DNA of 64,000 nucleotides from Moraxella nonliquefaciens (lineage in GTDB: Bacteria > Pseudomonadota > Gammaproteobacteria > Pseudomonadales > Moraxellaceae): positions 293,233 to 357,232 of the forward strand of contig NZ_LXTW01000003.1 of assembly GCF_001679005.1 (NCBI RefSeq), written 5' to 3'. Positions 25,673 to 34,255 of the stretch are shown here, in pieces (the stretch's first letter is position 1; each line of letters starts with the position of its first letter). A program made the position numbers and the translations under genes. The notes under the pieces are model-generated. The model saw only the letters and a list, made by a program, of their open reading frames with translations, was not told the DNA's origin and searched no databases.

Positions 25673-27199
25673 TTAGGGCTTGTAGACAAACACATCTTGT
25701 CTGCTGGTACTGTACTTGCCATCTTCGGTATAAACAGTGATGGTAACAGGGATAGTACCGCTGACTTTGGCAGGGTCGCCAAAGATACTCACAGGCAAAT
25801 CATAAGGCTCATTGGCTTTAAGTGGCAATTCCTTAAAGCGAGATTTTAGGGTTAAGCCATCAACAGGTTCTAGTTTGACTTTGTAGACTTGTCGCTCATC
25901 AGTCTTATTGACGATTTTTAGGACATAGCTGTTCTCTACCAAGCCATCACGCCCAACGCTACTGACTTTTTGACGGTTTTGGCGAATTTCAAGCTCTAAG
26001 GGGTCTCGTCCTGCTGCTATCATTGCTGCTACCACAATAAGCACGCTTAGGATAAAGATATAGGCAAAGATACGAAAGCTGATAATTTTGGTTTGTTCTT
26101 TGTGGACAAGCTGACGTTCGGTGGTGTAGCGAATCAGACCACGAGGATAGCCCACTTTGTCCATGATTTCATTGCAGGCATCGATACATGCGGCACATTG
26201 GATACATTCTACTTGTAGACCATCACGAATATCAATGCCAGTAGGGCACACCTGTACGCACATGGTGCAATCCACACAATCGCCATAACTCTCAGGGTGA
26301 GCACCTTTTTTACGAGCCCCACGAGGTTCACCACGGTCATAATCATAAGACACGATGAGCGTATCTTTATCAAACATGACCGACTGAAATCGCCCATAAG
26401 GACAAAAATGTACGCACATGTGTTCACGCATATAGCCTGCATTGGTCTGAGTGACAAAGGTGATTAGGATAAAAAATACCCAGGTCAGCTTGCTCCATTC
26501 CATAAAGAAGATGGGATTGCCATTAAAAAATAAATAATCCGTTCCAACCACAAGCGACATGAACGTTACGGCGGTAATCATGCTCATCACGCCCCAAATG
26601 GCATGGATAAGCACAAGTTTGGATATTTTTGAGATGCTAGCTGGCTCTTTATCAAATTTTATGCGTTTGTTACGTTCGCCAAGCACCCATTTTTCTACAT
26701 GTTGATACAGGTGTACATAGATGGTCTGTGGGCAAGCATAACCACAGAACACACGCCCTGCATATACTGTTACCATAAACAGCATAAAGGCGGCAATCAT
26801 AAAGACAAAAGCGAAGAAGTAAAAGTCTTGTGGCATAAAAGTTGCCCCAAAGACATAAAATTTAGGCTCGGTAACATTAAAGAGTATCGCCTGATGCCCT
26901 CCCCATTTTATCCACGGCAATACCAAAAACATCACTAAAATGACATACATACTCACCAAACGAATGTTTTGATACTTGCCCGAGACAAAGCGTGGGTGTA
27001 TCCGTTTTTTGGAGGCATCCATGTCTTTGGAATGGGGAATGAGTTTTTCGGGCGCAGGTTTTGGTTTTTTGGCTTTTTTGGCAGGTGGGGCAACGGTATC
27101 GGTGGCAGGTGTGGCATTGCCCCCTTTGGGGTCAAAAACTTCGGGTTTGCTACCGCTGTCTTCTGTGTTTTTTACAGAATTATCTGATTGTTCTGACAT
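25673..27199 (-). CDS. ccoG: Cytochrome c oxidase accessory protein CcoG (FixG/RdxA)
   Basis: Membrane iron-sulfur protein involved in reducing copper for cbb3 oxidase assembly. 508 aa: a Lys/Pro-rich N-terminal extension (to about residue 75), membrane helices, CGYACPQTIYVHLYQ, then two ferredoxin-type cluster motifs (CVDCTMCVQVCPTGID and CIQCAACIDACNEIM) and a C-terminal Ig-like periplasmic domain. It is not contiguous with ccoNOQP, which lies 1.3 kb away on the opposite strand. Confidence 0.93.
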   Translation of the reverse strand: MSEQSDNSVKNTEDSGSKPEVFDPKGGNATPATDTVAPPAKKAKKPKPAPEKLIPHSKDMDASKKRIHPRFVSGKYQNIRLVSMYVILVMFLVLPWIKWGGHQAILFNVTEPKFYVFGATFMPQDFYFFAFVFMIAAFMLFMVTVYAGRVFCGYACPQTIYVHLYQHVEKWVLGERNKRIKFDKEPASISKISKLVLIHAIWGVMSMITAVTFMSLVVGTDYLFFNGNPIFFMEWSKLTWVFFILITFVTQTNAGYMREHMCVHFCPYGRFQSVMFDKDTLIVSYDYDRGEPRGARKKGAHPESYGDCVDCTMCVQVCPTGIDIRDGLQVECIQCAACIDACNEIMDKVGYPRGLIRYTTERQLVHKEQTKIISFRIFAYIFILSVLIVVAAMIAAGRDPLELEIRQNRQKVSSVGRDGLVENSYVLKIVNKTDERQVYKVKLEPVDGLTLKSRFKELPLKANEPYDLPVSIFGDPAKVSGTIPVTITVYTEDGKYSTSRQDVFVYKP

Positions 27200-27513
27200 G
27201 ATATTACCTTAGCTGTTGTGGCGAGTGTTCGCTCTTGGCTGGGCATGATGATTGATACTGGTTTTATCAATTTGGAATAAATGGGGCATTTATGTTTTTG
27301 CACGTGCCATAAAAAGTGAAAAATGGCATGTTTTTTATGCAAAAATATGGTTTGCGTGTACTGTATTGCTAAGTTACTGTATTGCTAGGTTTAAATGGCA
27401 TTATAAGAGCCTAACCTACCCATATTTTACACCTTTTGTATGATTTTTAAAAGGATTAAATGGACACACATCTTGGTTTTTATTTTGTGATGAATGTCAA
27501 AAGCTAAGCATGT
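27200..27513. other. Intergenic region upstream of ccoG
   Basis: No gene is seen. It holds a 13-bp direct repeat TACTGTATTGCTA at 27359-27371 and 27375-27387. A weak hairpin TGCCAT/ATGGCA (27305-27328) followed by six T is also present. TTGAT and ATCAA half-sites at 27252-27270 are 9 bases apart, so they do not form an FNR box. Confidence 0.5.
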
Positions 27514-27897
27514 TTAAAATTCTGTCATATTCAAAATCTTTTGATAAAGTGCTTTTTGTTCTGGACTTGGTTTGGCAGATTGTAATGCCATAACTGCTGA
27601 CATATTGCCATCAATGCGGATTTTGCCCATCATAAACGCTTCTAGGGCAATATTGGCATCCTTATCTAGGATGATTTGAGTGAGCGTGTCGCTGTCAATA
27701 TTGATGGTGCTGATGGCGTGACTGGTATGATATTGACCCAATTTGCCTGCATCTAAATGCAATTCTTTGGGGTCATCACCTATGATGTTGACGTTTATAA
27801 TAAGATTGGCAAGGCTTGGCGGTAGGTGCAGTTCGCCTGCGTTGCTGTTTAGGATTTGGAGGCTATCAAACCATGCTTGACTTAAAAATTTTGCCAT
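27514..27897 (-). CDS. SCP2 sterol-binding-domain protein
   Basis: A 127-aa protein with the SCP2-like lipid-binding fold. Typical features are the acidic stretch INIDSDTLTQIILDKDANIALEAFMMGKIRIDGNMSAVMALQSA and a short C-terminal helix. Bacterial SCP2 proteins bind hydrophobic ligands; UbiJ is one example with an added role in ubiquinone synthesis. The ATG at 27897 (MAKFLSQAWF) with GGATG upstream is preferred; the longer frame to 28002 starts in non-coding-looking AT-rich DNA. Confidence 0.8.
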   Translation of the reverse strand: MAKFLSQAWFDSLQILNSNAGELHLPPSLANLIINVNIIGDDPKELHLDAGKLGQYHTSHAISTINIDSDTLTQIILDKDANIALEAFMMGKIRIDGNMSAVMALQSAKPSPEQKALYQKILNMTEF

Positions 27898-28542
27898 AAA
27901 ATCATCCGATAAAAATAAGTTTTTTATTATTAAGTGTTTTATTATAATGCAAAAATCACCAAAAAACAGATTTTTTATAAAATTACCACAAAAACCAGCC
28001 AACGTTTATCAAGTATTTACCAGCTTTGTGTCTAAAATTTAAATAAAAACCCAAATAACGATTGTATTTGCATTTAATCAAAAAGATAAATTGAGTGAAA
28101 GTTTTTAAACTTGGCAAAATCAGGTATTTTTGATTGAAAAAATTGATTGAAATCGTCAAATCTTGGCGAAAGTTACAAAAAATTTGTAAAAAATGTGAAA
28201 ATTTTTACTTATTTTTTACAAAACATGTCCGAAAACTTACAATTGTATTGTATAATACATGGTGAAAAACTCATCGCAATACCCTATTGTGGGTATGGAT
28301 TTAACGCAAGCCAAACTCATCATGAGTAAGCCAGTTTATCGGAAATTGTGTGGTCATTGTTAGATTGTTACATTTCCTTACTTTTTTTAAGGTTTTTTCC
28401 TAAAAACTGATTTGAAATGATGATATTTGGCAAATTTTGCGTTACAATAAAGATTATAGTTAAAAAATTATAGTTAAAAAACGTAAATTTGGCACCATTG
28501 CCAAACAACGACACAAATCGGGCTGCACAGGAAACCTATCCC
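27898..28542. other. Long intergenic region upstream of ccoNOQP
   Basis: No convincing gene. A TATAAT is at 28251-28256 without a good -35. TTGATTGAAATCGT (28143-28156) has a full TTGAT half and a partial second half of an FNR/ANR box (8 of 10 conserved bases) but lies about 390 bases before ccoN. A 15-bp tandem repeat ATTATAGTTAAAAAA is at 28453-28482, just before the gene. cbb3 operons are usually FNR/ANR-regulated; here the evidence is weak. Confidence 0.45.
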
Positions 28543-30033
28543 ATGAGTCTATCTAAAACAGCAGTAGCCCCATCCGTTGACCATGAATATGAAATCACAA
28601 TTGTTCGTCTTTTCACGCTCATGGCAGTATTTTGGGGTATCGTTGGTATGACGGTTGGTGTGTTTATCGCATCACAGCTTGCATGGCCAGCACTTAACTT
28701 TGATACATCTTGGCTGTCCTTTGGACGTTTAAGACCACTTCACACCAATGCGGTCATTTTTGCCTTTGGTGGTTGTGCACTTTTTGCAACATCTTATTAC
28801 ATTGTTCAGCGTACTTGCAAAACAAGGCTGTTTGCCCCTTATCTTGCTTGGTTTACCTTTTGGGGGTGGCAAGCGGTCATTGTGGGGGCGGTCATTACCT
28901 TACCATTGGGTCTGACCACTGCCAAAGAATATGCCGAACTAGAATGGCCCATTTCCATTGGTATAGCCTTGGTGTGGGTGGCATATGCCATTGTATTCTT
29001 TGGCACGCTCATCAAACGCCAAACATCGCACATCTATGTGGCTAACTGGTTCTTTGCAGCGTTTATTATCACCATTGCACTGCTTCATATCGTCAATAAC
29101 CTTGCCATTCCTGTGAGTATGTGGAAATCTTACTCGCTCTATGGCGGTGCAACAGATGCCATGGTTCAGTGGTGGTATGGGCATAATGCGGTAGGTTTCT
29201 ACTTAACAGCAGCGTTCTTGGGCATGATGTATTACTTCATCCCCGTGCAGATCGGTCGCCCTGTGTATTCTTATCGTTTGTCCATCGTTCACTTTTGGGC
29301 ATTAATCGCTTCGTACATGTGGGCAGGTGGTCACCACTTGCATTATTCAGCATTGCCTGACTGGACCCAATCTTTGGGCATGGTGTTCTCGCTGATTCTG
29401 TTCGCACCTTCTTGGGGTGGTATGATTAATGGTGTGCTAACCTTATCTGGCAGTTGGGATAAATTGCGTACTGACCCCATCATTCGCTTTTTGATTGTGG
29501 CATTGTCATTTTATGCCATGAGTACCTTTGAGGGTCCTATGCTGTCCATCAAAGAAGTGAACGCCATCAGTCATAATACTGACTGGACGGTCGGACACGT
29601 ACACTCTGGTGCATTGGGCTGGGTTGGTATGGTAACCATTGGTTCTATCTATGTGCTGTTGCCACGCATCTATAATAAAGCAAAAATGTACTCAACCAAT
29701 TTAATCACGGTGCACTTTTGGCTTGCAACCACAGGCACAGTCTTGTATATCGTCGCTCTGTGGATTTCAGGCATTACCCAAGGTATGATGTGGCGTGCAA
29801 CCAACGATGATGGTACACTTTCTTATGACTTTATCCAGACAGTTGTGGTATCACACTGGCCTTATGTGGTGCGTGCCTTAGGTGGCTTGCTTTATGTGGG
29901 TGGCATGCTGGTGATGGCATATAATTGCTACAAAACCATCAAAATGCCAAGTGTGCCTGAACATATCGCTGAGCCTGATGAGGTTAATACAGGTCGTGAT
30001 GAAGTCTTTGATAATGATGCTGTCAAAGCATAA
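28543..30033 (+). CDS. ccoN: cbb3-type cytochrome c oxidase subunit I
   Basis: Catalytic heme-copper subunit of the high-affinity terminal oxidase. The 496-aa protein has about 12 helices. Heme and CuB ligands are visible as LRPLHTNAVIFAFGG, VQWWYGHNAVGFYLT, AGGHHLHYSALPDW and VGHVHSGALGW. The ATG at 28543 (MSLSKTAV) follows CAGGAAA; an upstream in-frame TTG at 28489 is less likely. First gene of ccoNOQP. Confidence 0.96.
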   Translation: MSLSKTAVAPSVDHEYEITIVRLFTLMAVFWGIVGMTVGVFIASQLAWPALNFDTSWLSFGRLRPLHTNAVIFAFGGCALFATSYYIVQRTCKTRLFAPYLAWFTFWGWQAVIVGAVITLPLGLTTAKEYAELEWPISIGIALVWVAYAIVFFGTLIKRQTSHIYVANWFFAAFIITIALLHIVNNLAIPVSMWKSYSLYGGATDAMVQWWYGHNAVGFYLTAAFLGMMYYFIPVQIGRPVYSYRLSIVHFWALIASYMWAGGHHLHYSALPDWTQSLGMVFSLILFAPSWGGMINGVLTLSGSWDKLRTDPIIRFLIVALSFYAMSTFEGPMLSIKEVNAISHNTDWTVGHVHSGALGWVGMVTIGSIYVLLPRIYNKAKMYSTNLITVHFWLATTGTVLYIVALWISGITQGMMWRATNDDGTLSYDFIQTVVVSHWPYVVRALGGLLYVGGMLVMAYNCYKTIKMPSVPEHIAEPDEVNTGRDEVFDNDAVKA

Positions 30034-30044
30034 GGGGGGCAGCC

Positions 30045-30683
30045 ATGTCTAACATTACACATGAAATTGTTGAAAAAAATACCGGCTTACTCGTTGTTTT
30101 TATTGTGATTGCGATTAGCTTTGCAACTTTGGTTGAGATTTATCCATTGCTTTTTGACCAAAATACACCAGAGCAAGGCGGTGTGAATAAGCCACTTCCC
30201 AACATGCGTCCATGGACAGCATTGGAATTAGAAGGTCGTGACATTTATATCCGTGAAGGTTGTCATGTATGCCATACTCAGATGATTCGTCCTCTTCGTG
30301 CCGAAGTTGAGCGTTATGGACCTTATAGCCGTGCCGCAGAGTCTACATGGGATCACCCATTCTTATGGGGTTCTAAGCGTACCGGCCCTGATCTTGCTCG
30401 TGTTGGCGGTCGTTATTCTGACCAATGGCACATTGACCATTTGATTAATCCACGTGCGGTAGTGCCTGCATCAGTCATGCCTGCTTATCCTTGGCTTGCC
30501 AAAAATGAAGTGGATGGATCTAGGGTTCAAGCAAAAATGCGTATTTTTAAAGACCATTTTGGCTTGCCTTATACTGAGTCTGATATCGAGGCGGCACCTG
30601 ACCAGGTACAAGGAGCAACAGAGCTTGACGCACTGGTGGCTTATTTGCAACAGCTTGGTATTGCCATGCAAGGTCAACGCTAA
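30045..30683 (+). CDS. ccoO: cbb3-type cytochrome c oxidase subunit II
   Basis: Membrane-anchored monoheme cytochrome c that passes electrons from CcoP to CcoN. 212 aa: an N-terminal helix (GLLVVFIVIAISFATLV), heme motif C-H-V-C-H in REGCHVCHTQMIRPL, and a conserved YGPYSRAAESTWDHPFLWGSKRTGPDL block. It starts 11 bases after ccoN. Confidence 0.96.
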   Translation: MSNITHEIVEKNTGLLVVFIVIAISFATLVEIYPLLFDQNTPEQGGVNKPLPNMRPWTALELEGRDIYIREGCHVCHTQMIRPLRAEVERYGPYSRAAESTWDHPFLWGSKRTGPDLARVGGRYSDQWHIDHLINPRAVVPASVMPAYPWLAKNEVDGSRVQAKMRIFKDHFGLPYTESDIEAAPDQVQGATELDALVAYLQQLGIAMQGQR

Positions 30684-30862
30684 TGAATTGGGGCGTTTTA
30701 CATAGTATTGCAACCGTGGTAGCTTTTTTCGCTTTCATTGGCGTTGCGTGGTGGGCATACTCACCAAAAAACAAAAAACGCTTTGAAGAAGATGCACAAC
30801 TTGCGTTAGATGACAACCAAATAGAAAAGTTGCCATCACAACGCACTAAGGATATACAATGA
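30683..30862 (+). CDS. ccoQ: cbb3-type oxidase small subunit CcoQ
   Basis: 59-aa membrane protein: one helix (GVLHSIATVVAFFAFIGVAWWAY) then a short charged tail (PKNKKRFEEDAQ). The ATG overlaps the ccoO stop by one base (TAATG) and the stop overlaps the ccoP ATG by four (ATGA). Size, position and topology fit CcoQ, which stabilises the complex. Confidence 0.9.
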   Translation: MNWGVLHSIATVVAFFAFIGVAWWAYSPKNKKRFEEDAQLALDDNQIEKLPSQRTKDIQ

Positions 30863-31941
30863 GCTTTTTTTGGAGTTCTTGGATTACCATCTTTTCGCTG
30901 GCTTGTTGGATTTTTATTTTTGGGGTGCTTGTTTTGACCTTAAAAACCAAACCGCAACTAGAAGAAGATGAGACAACAGGACATTCATACGACGGTATTC
31001 GTGAATATGATAAGCCCTTGCCAAAATGGTGGCTTGTGGTATTCTTTGGTACGCTATTTTGGGGGTTGGGATATTTTGTTCTTTATCCATCCATTCAACC
31101 AGGTGCTTGGAAGGGTGTTACTACCGTAGAAGTTGATGGTCAAGAGGTGCCTTGGACATCAGAGAATGAACTTAACAGCCAACTACAAGCTAACAACAGA
31201 GTGTTCACCCAAAACTTTGAGCAAAACATTTTGGCCGTAGCTGGGGCAGATGGTGCTGTGCCTGTTTTGGAAAAACTTTCTAAACTGCAAGCTGAACAAC
31301 GTCAAAATACTGAGTCAGATTCGGATTTGCAGTCTCAAATTGATGAACAGGTCAAACTGCTGGCTCCTTATGTGGATATGCTGGCAGGTGATTTAGAAGC
31401 CCAAAAAGTGGGTAACCGTCTGTTCTTACAAAACTGTGCTCTGTGTCATGGTCTCAACGCCAAAGGTGCAACAGGTTATCCTGATCTAACGGACGATGAC
31501 TGGCTCCATGGTGGTAATGCAGATGAAATATTGCTAACCATTCATAATGGTCGTGTCGGTGCAATGGCGGCGTGGCAGAAACAACTGGGCGAGTCTGGTG
31601 TTCGTGCTGCTGCTGAATACGTACTGTCTATCGCTAGCGGACATGGTCCTGGGGTAGATAATGGTGAGCTTAATCAATCATTGGTGGCACAAGGTAAGTC
31701 TATTTTTGAGGCCAACTGTGTGCTATGTCATGGTGCTGATGCCAAAGGTTTAACTTCATTTGGTGCGCCGAACTTAACTGATGATATTTGGCTATTTGGC
31801 GGTGATCGTGAATCGGTACAAACAACCATTCGTCATGGTCGTGCTGGCGTGATGCCCGAGTGGCAAACTAAGCTGGGTAACGAGCGTATTATGTTACTTG
31901 CAGCCTATGTGCGTTCACTGTCACAAAACCCTACCGAATGA
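30859..31941 (+). CDS. ccoP: cbb3-type cytochrome c oxidase subunit III, diheme
   Basis: Diheme cytochrome c, the electron entry point of the oxidase. 360 aa: two N-terminal helices (SWITIFSLACWIFIFGVLVL and WWLVVFFGTLFWGLGYFVLY), a helical Gln/Glu-rich linker, then two cytochrome c domains with CALCHG and CVLCHG motifs. Each has a downstream methionine ligand (AMAAWQ, VMPEWQ). Last gene of the operon. Confidence 0.96.
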   Translation: MSFFWSSWITIFSLACWIFIFGVLVLTLKTKPQLEEDETTGHSYDGIREYDKPLPKWWLVVFFGTLFWGLGYFVLYPSIQPGAWKGVTTVEVDGQEVPWTSENELNSQLQANNRVFTQNFEQNILAVAGADGAVPVLEKLSKLQAEQRQNTESDSDLQSQIDEQVKLLAPYVDMLAGDLEAQKVGNRLFLQNCALCHGLNAKGATGYPDLTDDDWLHGGNADEILLTIHNGRVGAMAAWQKQLGESGVRAAAEYVLSIASGHGPGVDNGELNQSLVAQGKSIFEANCVLCHGADAKGLTSFGAPNLTDDIWLFGGDRESVQTTIRHGRAGVMPEWQTKLGNERIMLLAAYVRSLSQNPTE

Positions 31942-31978
31942 TGAATTGTTGATTTGATAAAAACCTTTATGTGAATCT

Positions 31979-32018
31979 CACCTCAAAAGTTGGACAACTG
32001 ACCTTTGGGGTGTTTTTT
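31979..32018 (+). terminator. Terminator of ccoNOQP
   Basis: CACCTCAAA pairs with TTTGGGGTG (one wobble); an inner AGTT/AACT pair closes a short loop, and a seven-T tract follows. Confidence 0.8.
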
Positions 32019-32067
32019 TATACGTGTTAATAAAAAATATGATACATTTGATAAAAGGAAATCTCTG

Positions 32068-33612
32068 ATGACCGTCCTATCTGACTATGTCCGTGCCATC
32101 ATTACCGCAACCGTTTATGATGTTGCCATGCGAACACCTCTTGAAAAGGCGAACAAATTATCCACTCGTTTTGACAATGACATTCGCCTAAAACGAGAAG
32201 ATTTACAACCTGTATTTAGCTTTAAACTACGTGGAGCATACAACTGTATTAGTCAACTTACCGAGGAACAAAAAGCAAAAGGCATTATTTGTGCCTCTGC
32301 TGGCAATCATGCACAAGGGGTAGCATATTCAGCAAATCGCTTAAAAATCAATAACTTAATTGTCATGCCCAAAACCACACCTGATATTAAAGTACAAGCT
32401 GTTAAAGCCTTTGGTGGTACGGTATTTTTGCACGGCGATAGTTTTGATGAGGCTAACCGTTTTGCCATTGCAAAATCACAAACAGATGGCATGACCTACA
32501 TCGCCCCTTATGATGACAAGCTTGTGATTGCAGGGCAGGGTACAGTGGCGTTGGAGTTGTTGCAAGACTGGCAAGAGATGGAATACGTCTTTGTGCCTGT
32601 GGGCGGAGGCGGTCTTGTGGCGGGCGTGGCGGCGTTTTTGGGGGAAATTGCTCCACATGTCAAGATTATTGCCGTAGAATCTGAAGGGGCGGCATGTCTA
32701 AAAGTTGCCCTAAAAAACGGTGAACGCACTCGCTTACCACAAGTGAGTTTGTTTGCTGACGGTGTGGCGGTTGCCCAAATTGGACAAATTCCTTTTGAAA
32801 TTGCCAATTTGACCAAATCAAACGGACAAGGCAGTCTCATTGATGATACGATAACGTGCAACAATGATGAAATTTGTGCCAGTGTCAAAGACATTTTTGA
32901 AGAAAATCGCCACATCGTTGAGCCGTCTGGGGCATTAGCTTTGGCAGGACTCAAAAAATACATGAAAACGCATCATCTTACTAACAAAAACTGTGTAGCA
33001 ATCGTCTCAGGGGCGAACATGAATTTTGACCGCCTGCGTTATATTGCTGAACGTACTGAAATTGGTGAGAATAAAGAGGCAATTTTTGCTGTGCAGTTAC
33101 CCGAGCAGGCAGGAGCATTTTTGGATTTTTGTCGCAGTTTGCAAGGACGAAATATTACCGAATTTAATTACCGCCTAGATGCTACCAACCCCAATGTTGC
33201 CCAAGTTTTTGTTGGTATTGGCTTAAAGGATGGTCAAACCGAGCGTGCCACAATCATGCAACATCTGAGCAAAGGGGGTTATAAGGCACATGATTTGACC
33301 GATGATGAGATTGCCAAAACGCATGTCCGATATTTAATTGGTGGGCATGGACGACTTACTGATGAACGCTTATTCCGTGTGGTATTTCCCGAACGACCAG
33401 GGGCGTTATTAAACTTTCTTGAAAAATTAGGACAAGATTTTAATGTAACCTTATTTCACTATCGCAATCATGGTGCAGCAGAAGGGCGGATTTTGGTGGG
33501 GCTACAAGCCACACTCACCAGCGGACGACAAATCGTGGATGCACTGACCGAGATTGGTTATGAATGCGAGGATTTAACGGATAATATTGGCTATGGAGCA
33601 TTTTTAAAATAA
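32068..33612 (+). CDS. ilvA: Threonine ammonia-lyase, biosynthetic
   Basis: Deaminates threonine to 2-oxobutanoate, the first committed step to isoleucine. 514 aa, as in E. coli. The PLP lysine is K53 in FSFKLRGAYN, the phosphate loop is near SAGNHAQGVA, and GGGGL is the glycine loop. Two C-terminal ACT-like regulatory domains (from about 325) imply feedback control by isoleucine. The ATG at 32068 has AAGGAA upstream; the ORF extension to 32005 runs into the previous terminator. Confidence 0.95.
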   Translation: MTVLSDYVRAIITATVYDVAMRTPLEKANKLSTRFDNDIRLKREDLQPVFSFKLRGAYNCISQLTEEQKAKGIICASAGNHAQGVAYSANRLKINNLIVMPKTTPDIKVQAVKAFGGTVFLHGDSFDEANRFAIAKSQTDGMTYIAPYDDKLVIAGQGTVALELLQDWQEMEYVFVPVGGGGLVAGVAAFLGEIAPHVKIIAVESEGAACLKVALKNGERTRLPQVSLFADGVAVAQIGQIPFEIANLTKSNGQGSLIDDTITCNNDEICASVKDIFEENRHIVEPSGALALAGLKKYMKTHHLTNKNCVAIVSGANMNFDRLRYIAERTEIGENKEAIFAVQLPEQAGAFLDFCRSLQGRNITEFNYRLDATNPNVAQVFVGIGLKDGQTERATIMQHLSKGGYKAHDLTDDEIAKTHVRYLIGGHGRLTDERLFRVVFPERPGALLNFLEKLGQDFNVTLFHYRNHGAAEGRILVGLQATLTSGRQIVDALTEIGYECEDLTDNIGYGAFLK

Positions 33613-33749
33613 AGTCAAACCATGTAAATATGATGGTTGCTTATTTTTATTTTGGCTAAGAGTTTTGGCTAAAAGTATTTTATGAAATGTTTGTTTTTTC
33701 CAAAAATTTTTGTAAAATAAATCAATGAATTTAATCTGATGGAGATGTC

Positions 33750-34139
33750 ATGAAACAATTTTTAAAACCTCTTATCATCATTCTATCTTTATCACCAGCA
33801 TTTGCCTTAGCTTGTGAAAAACCACAGGTAACAGGGTATGATGAGGTTGATTGCTTGCAAGAAGGCTTTGCAAGCGTGAAACAACACGGCAAGTATGGTT
33901 TTGTTAATAAAGTGGGTAAGGTGATGATTCCCATCCAGTACGATGATGCCCAACACTTTTCGGAGGGTTTTGCAGGTGTCAAGCAAAATGGTCAATATGG
34001 TTTTATCAATAAAGGCGATGAAATGCTTATTCCTGCCCAATATGACCGCATCTTGCAGGGTTTTAAAAATGGCAAAGCTCAGGTAAAGCGACATGGTGAG
34101 CAATTTTATATCAATAAAGAAGGTAAACGCCTAGACTGA
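33750..34139 (+). CDS. Secreted WG-repeat protein
   Basis: 129 aa with a signal peptide (LKPLIIILSLSPAFALA). Three WG-type repeats follow: GFASVKQHGKYGFVNKVGK, GFAGVKQNGQYGFINKGDE and a shorter GKAQVKRHGEQFYINKEGK. WG repeats form beta-rich surfaces in exported proteins of no single function. GGAGATG precedes the start. It is alone between ilvA and copA. Confidence 0.85.
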   Translation: MKQFLKPLIIILSLSPAFALACEKPQVTGYDEVDCLQEGFASVKQHGKYGFVNKVGKVMIPIQYDDAQHFSEGFAGVKQNGQYGFINKGDEMLIPAQYDRILQGFKNGKAQVKRHGEQFYINKEGKRLD

Positions 34140-34255
34140 TTTTGGCAGGCAAGACTTTCAAATTTTTTAAGTATTTTGGTCATTGGGCGATATTTCCCCT
34201 TGATATTTGTCCAACGTGTTCGCATTTTATTAACTGATAAACAAAAGAGAACACT

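Noticed and set aside
27252..27270. FNR box TTGAT...ATCAA upstream of ccoG
   Set aside because: The half-sites are 9 bases apart; FNR needs 4.
28147..28329. 60-aa open frame upstream of ccoN
   Set aside because: Low-complexity Lys/Asn/Phe translation from AT-rich DNA, with no ribosome-binding site and no recognisable family.
25673..31941. Single ccoG-ccoNOQP operon
   Set aside because: ccoG is on the opposite strand, separated by the SCP2 gene and 1.3 kb.
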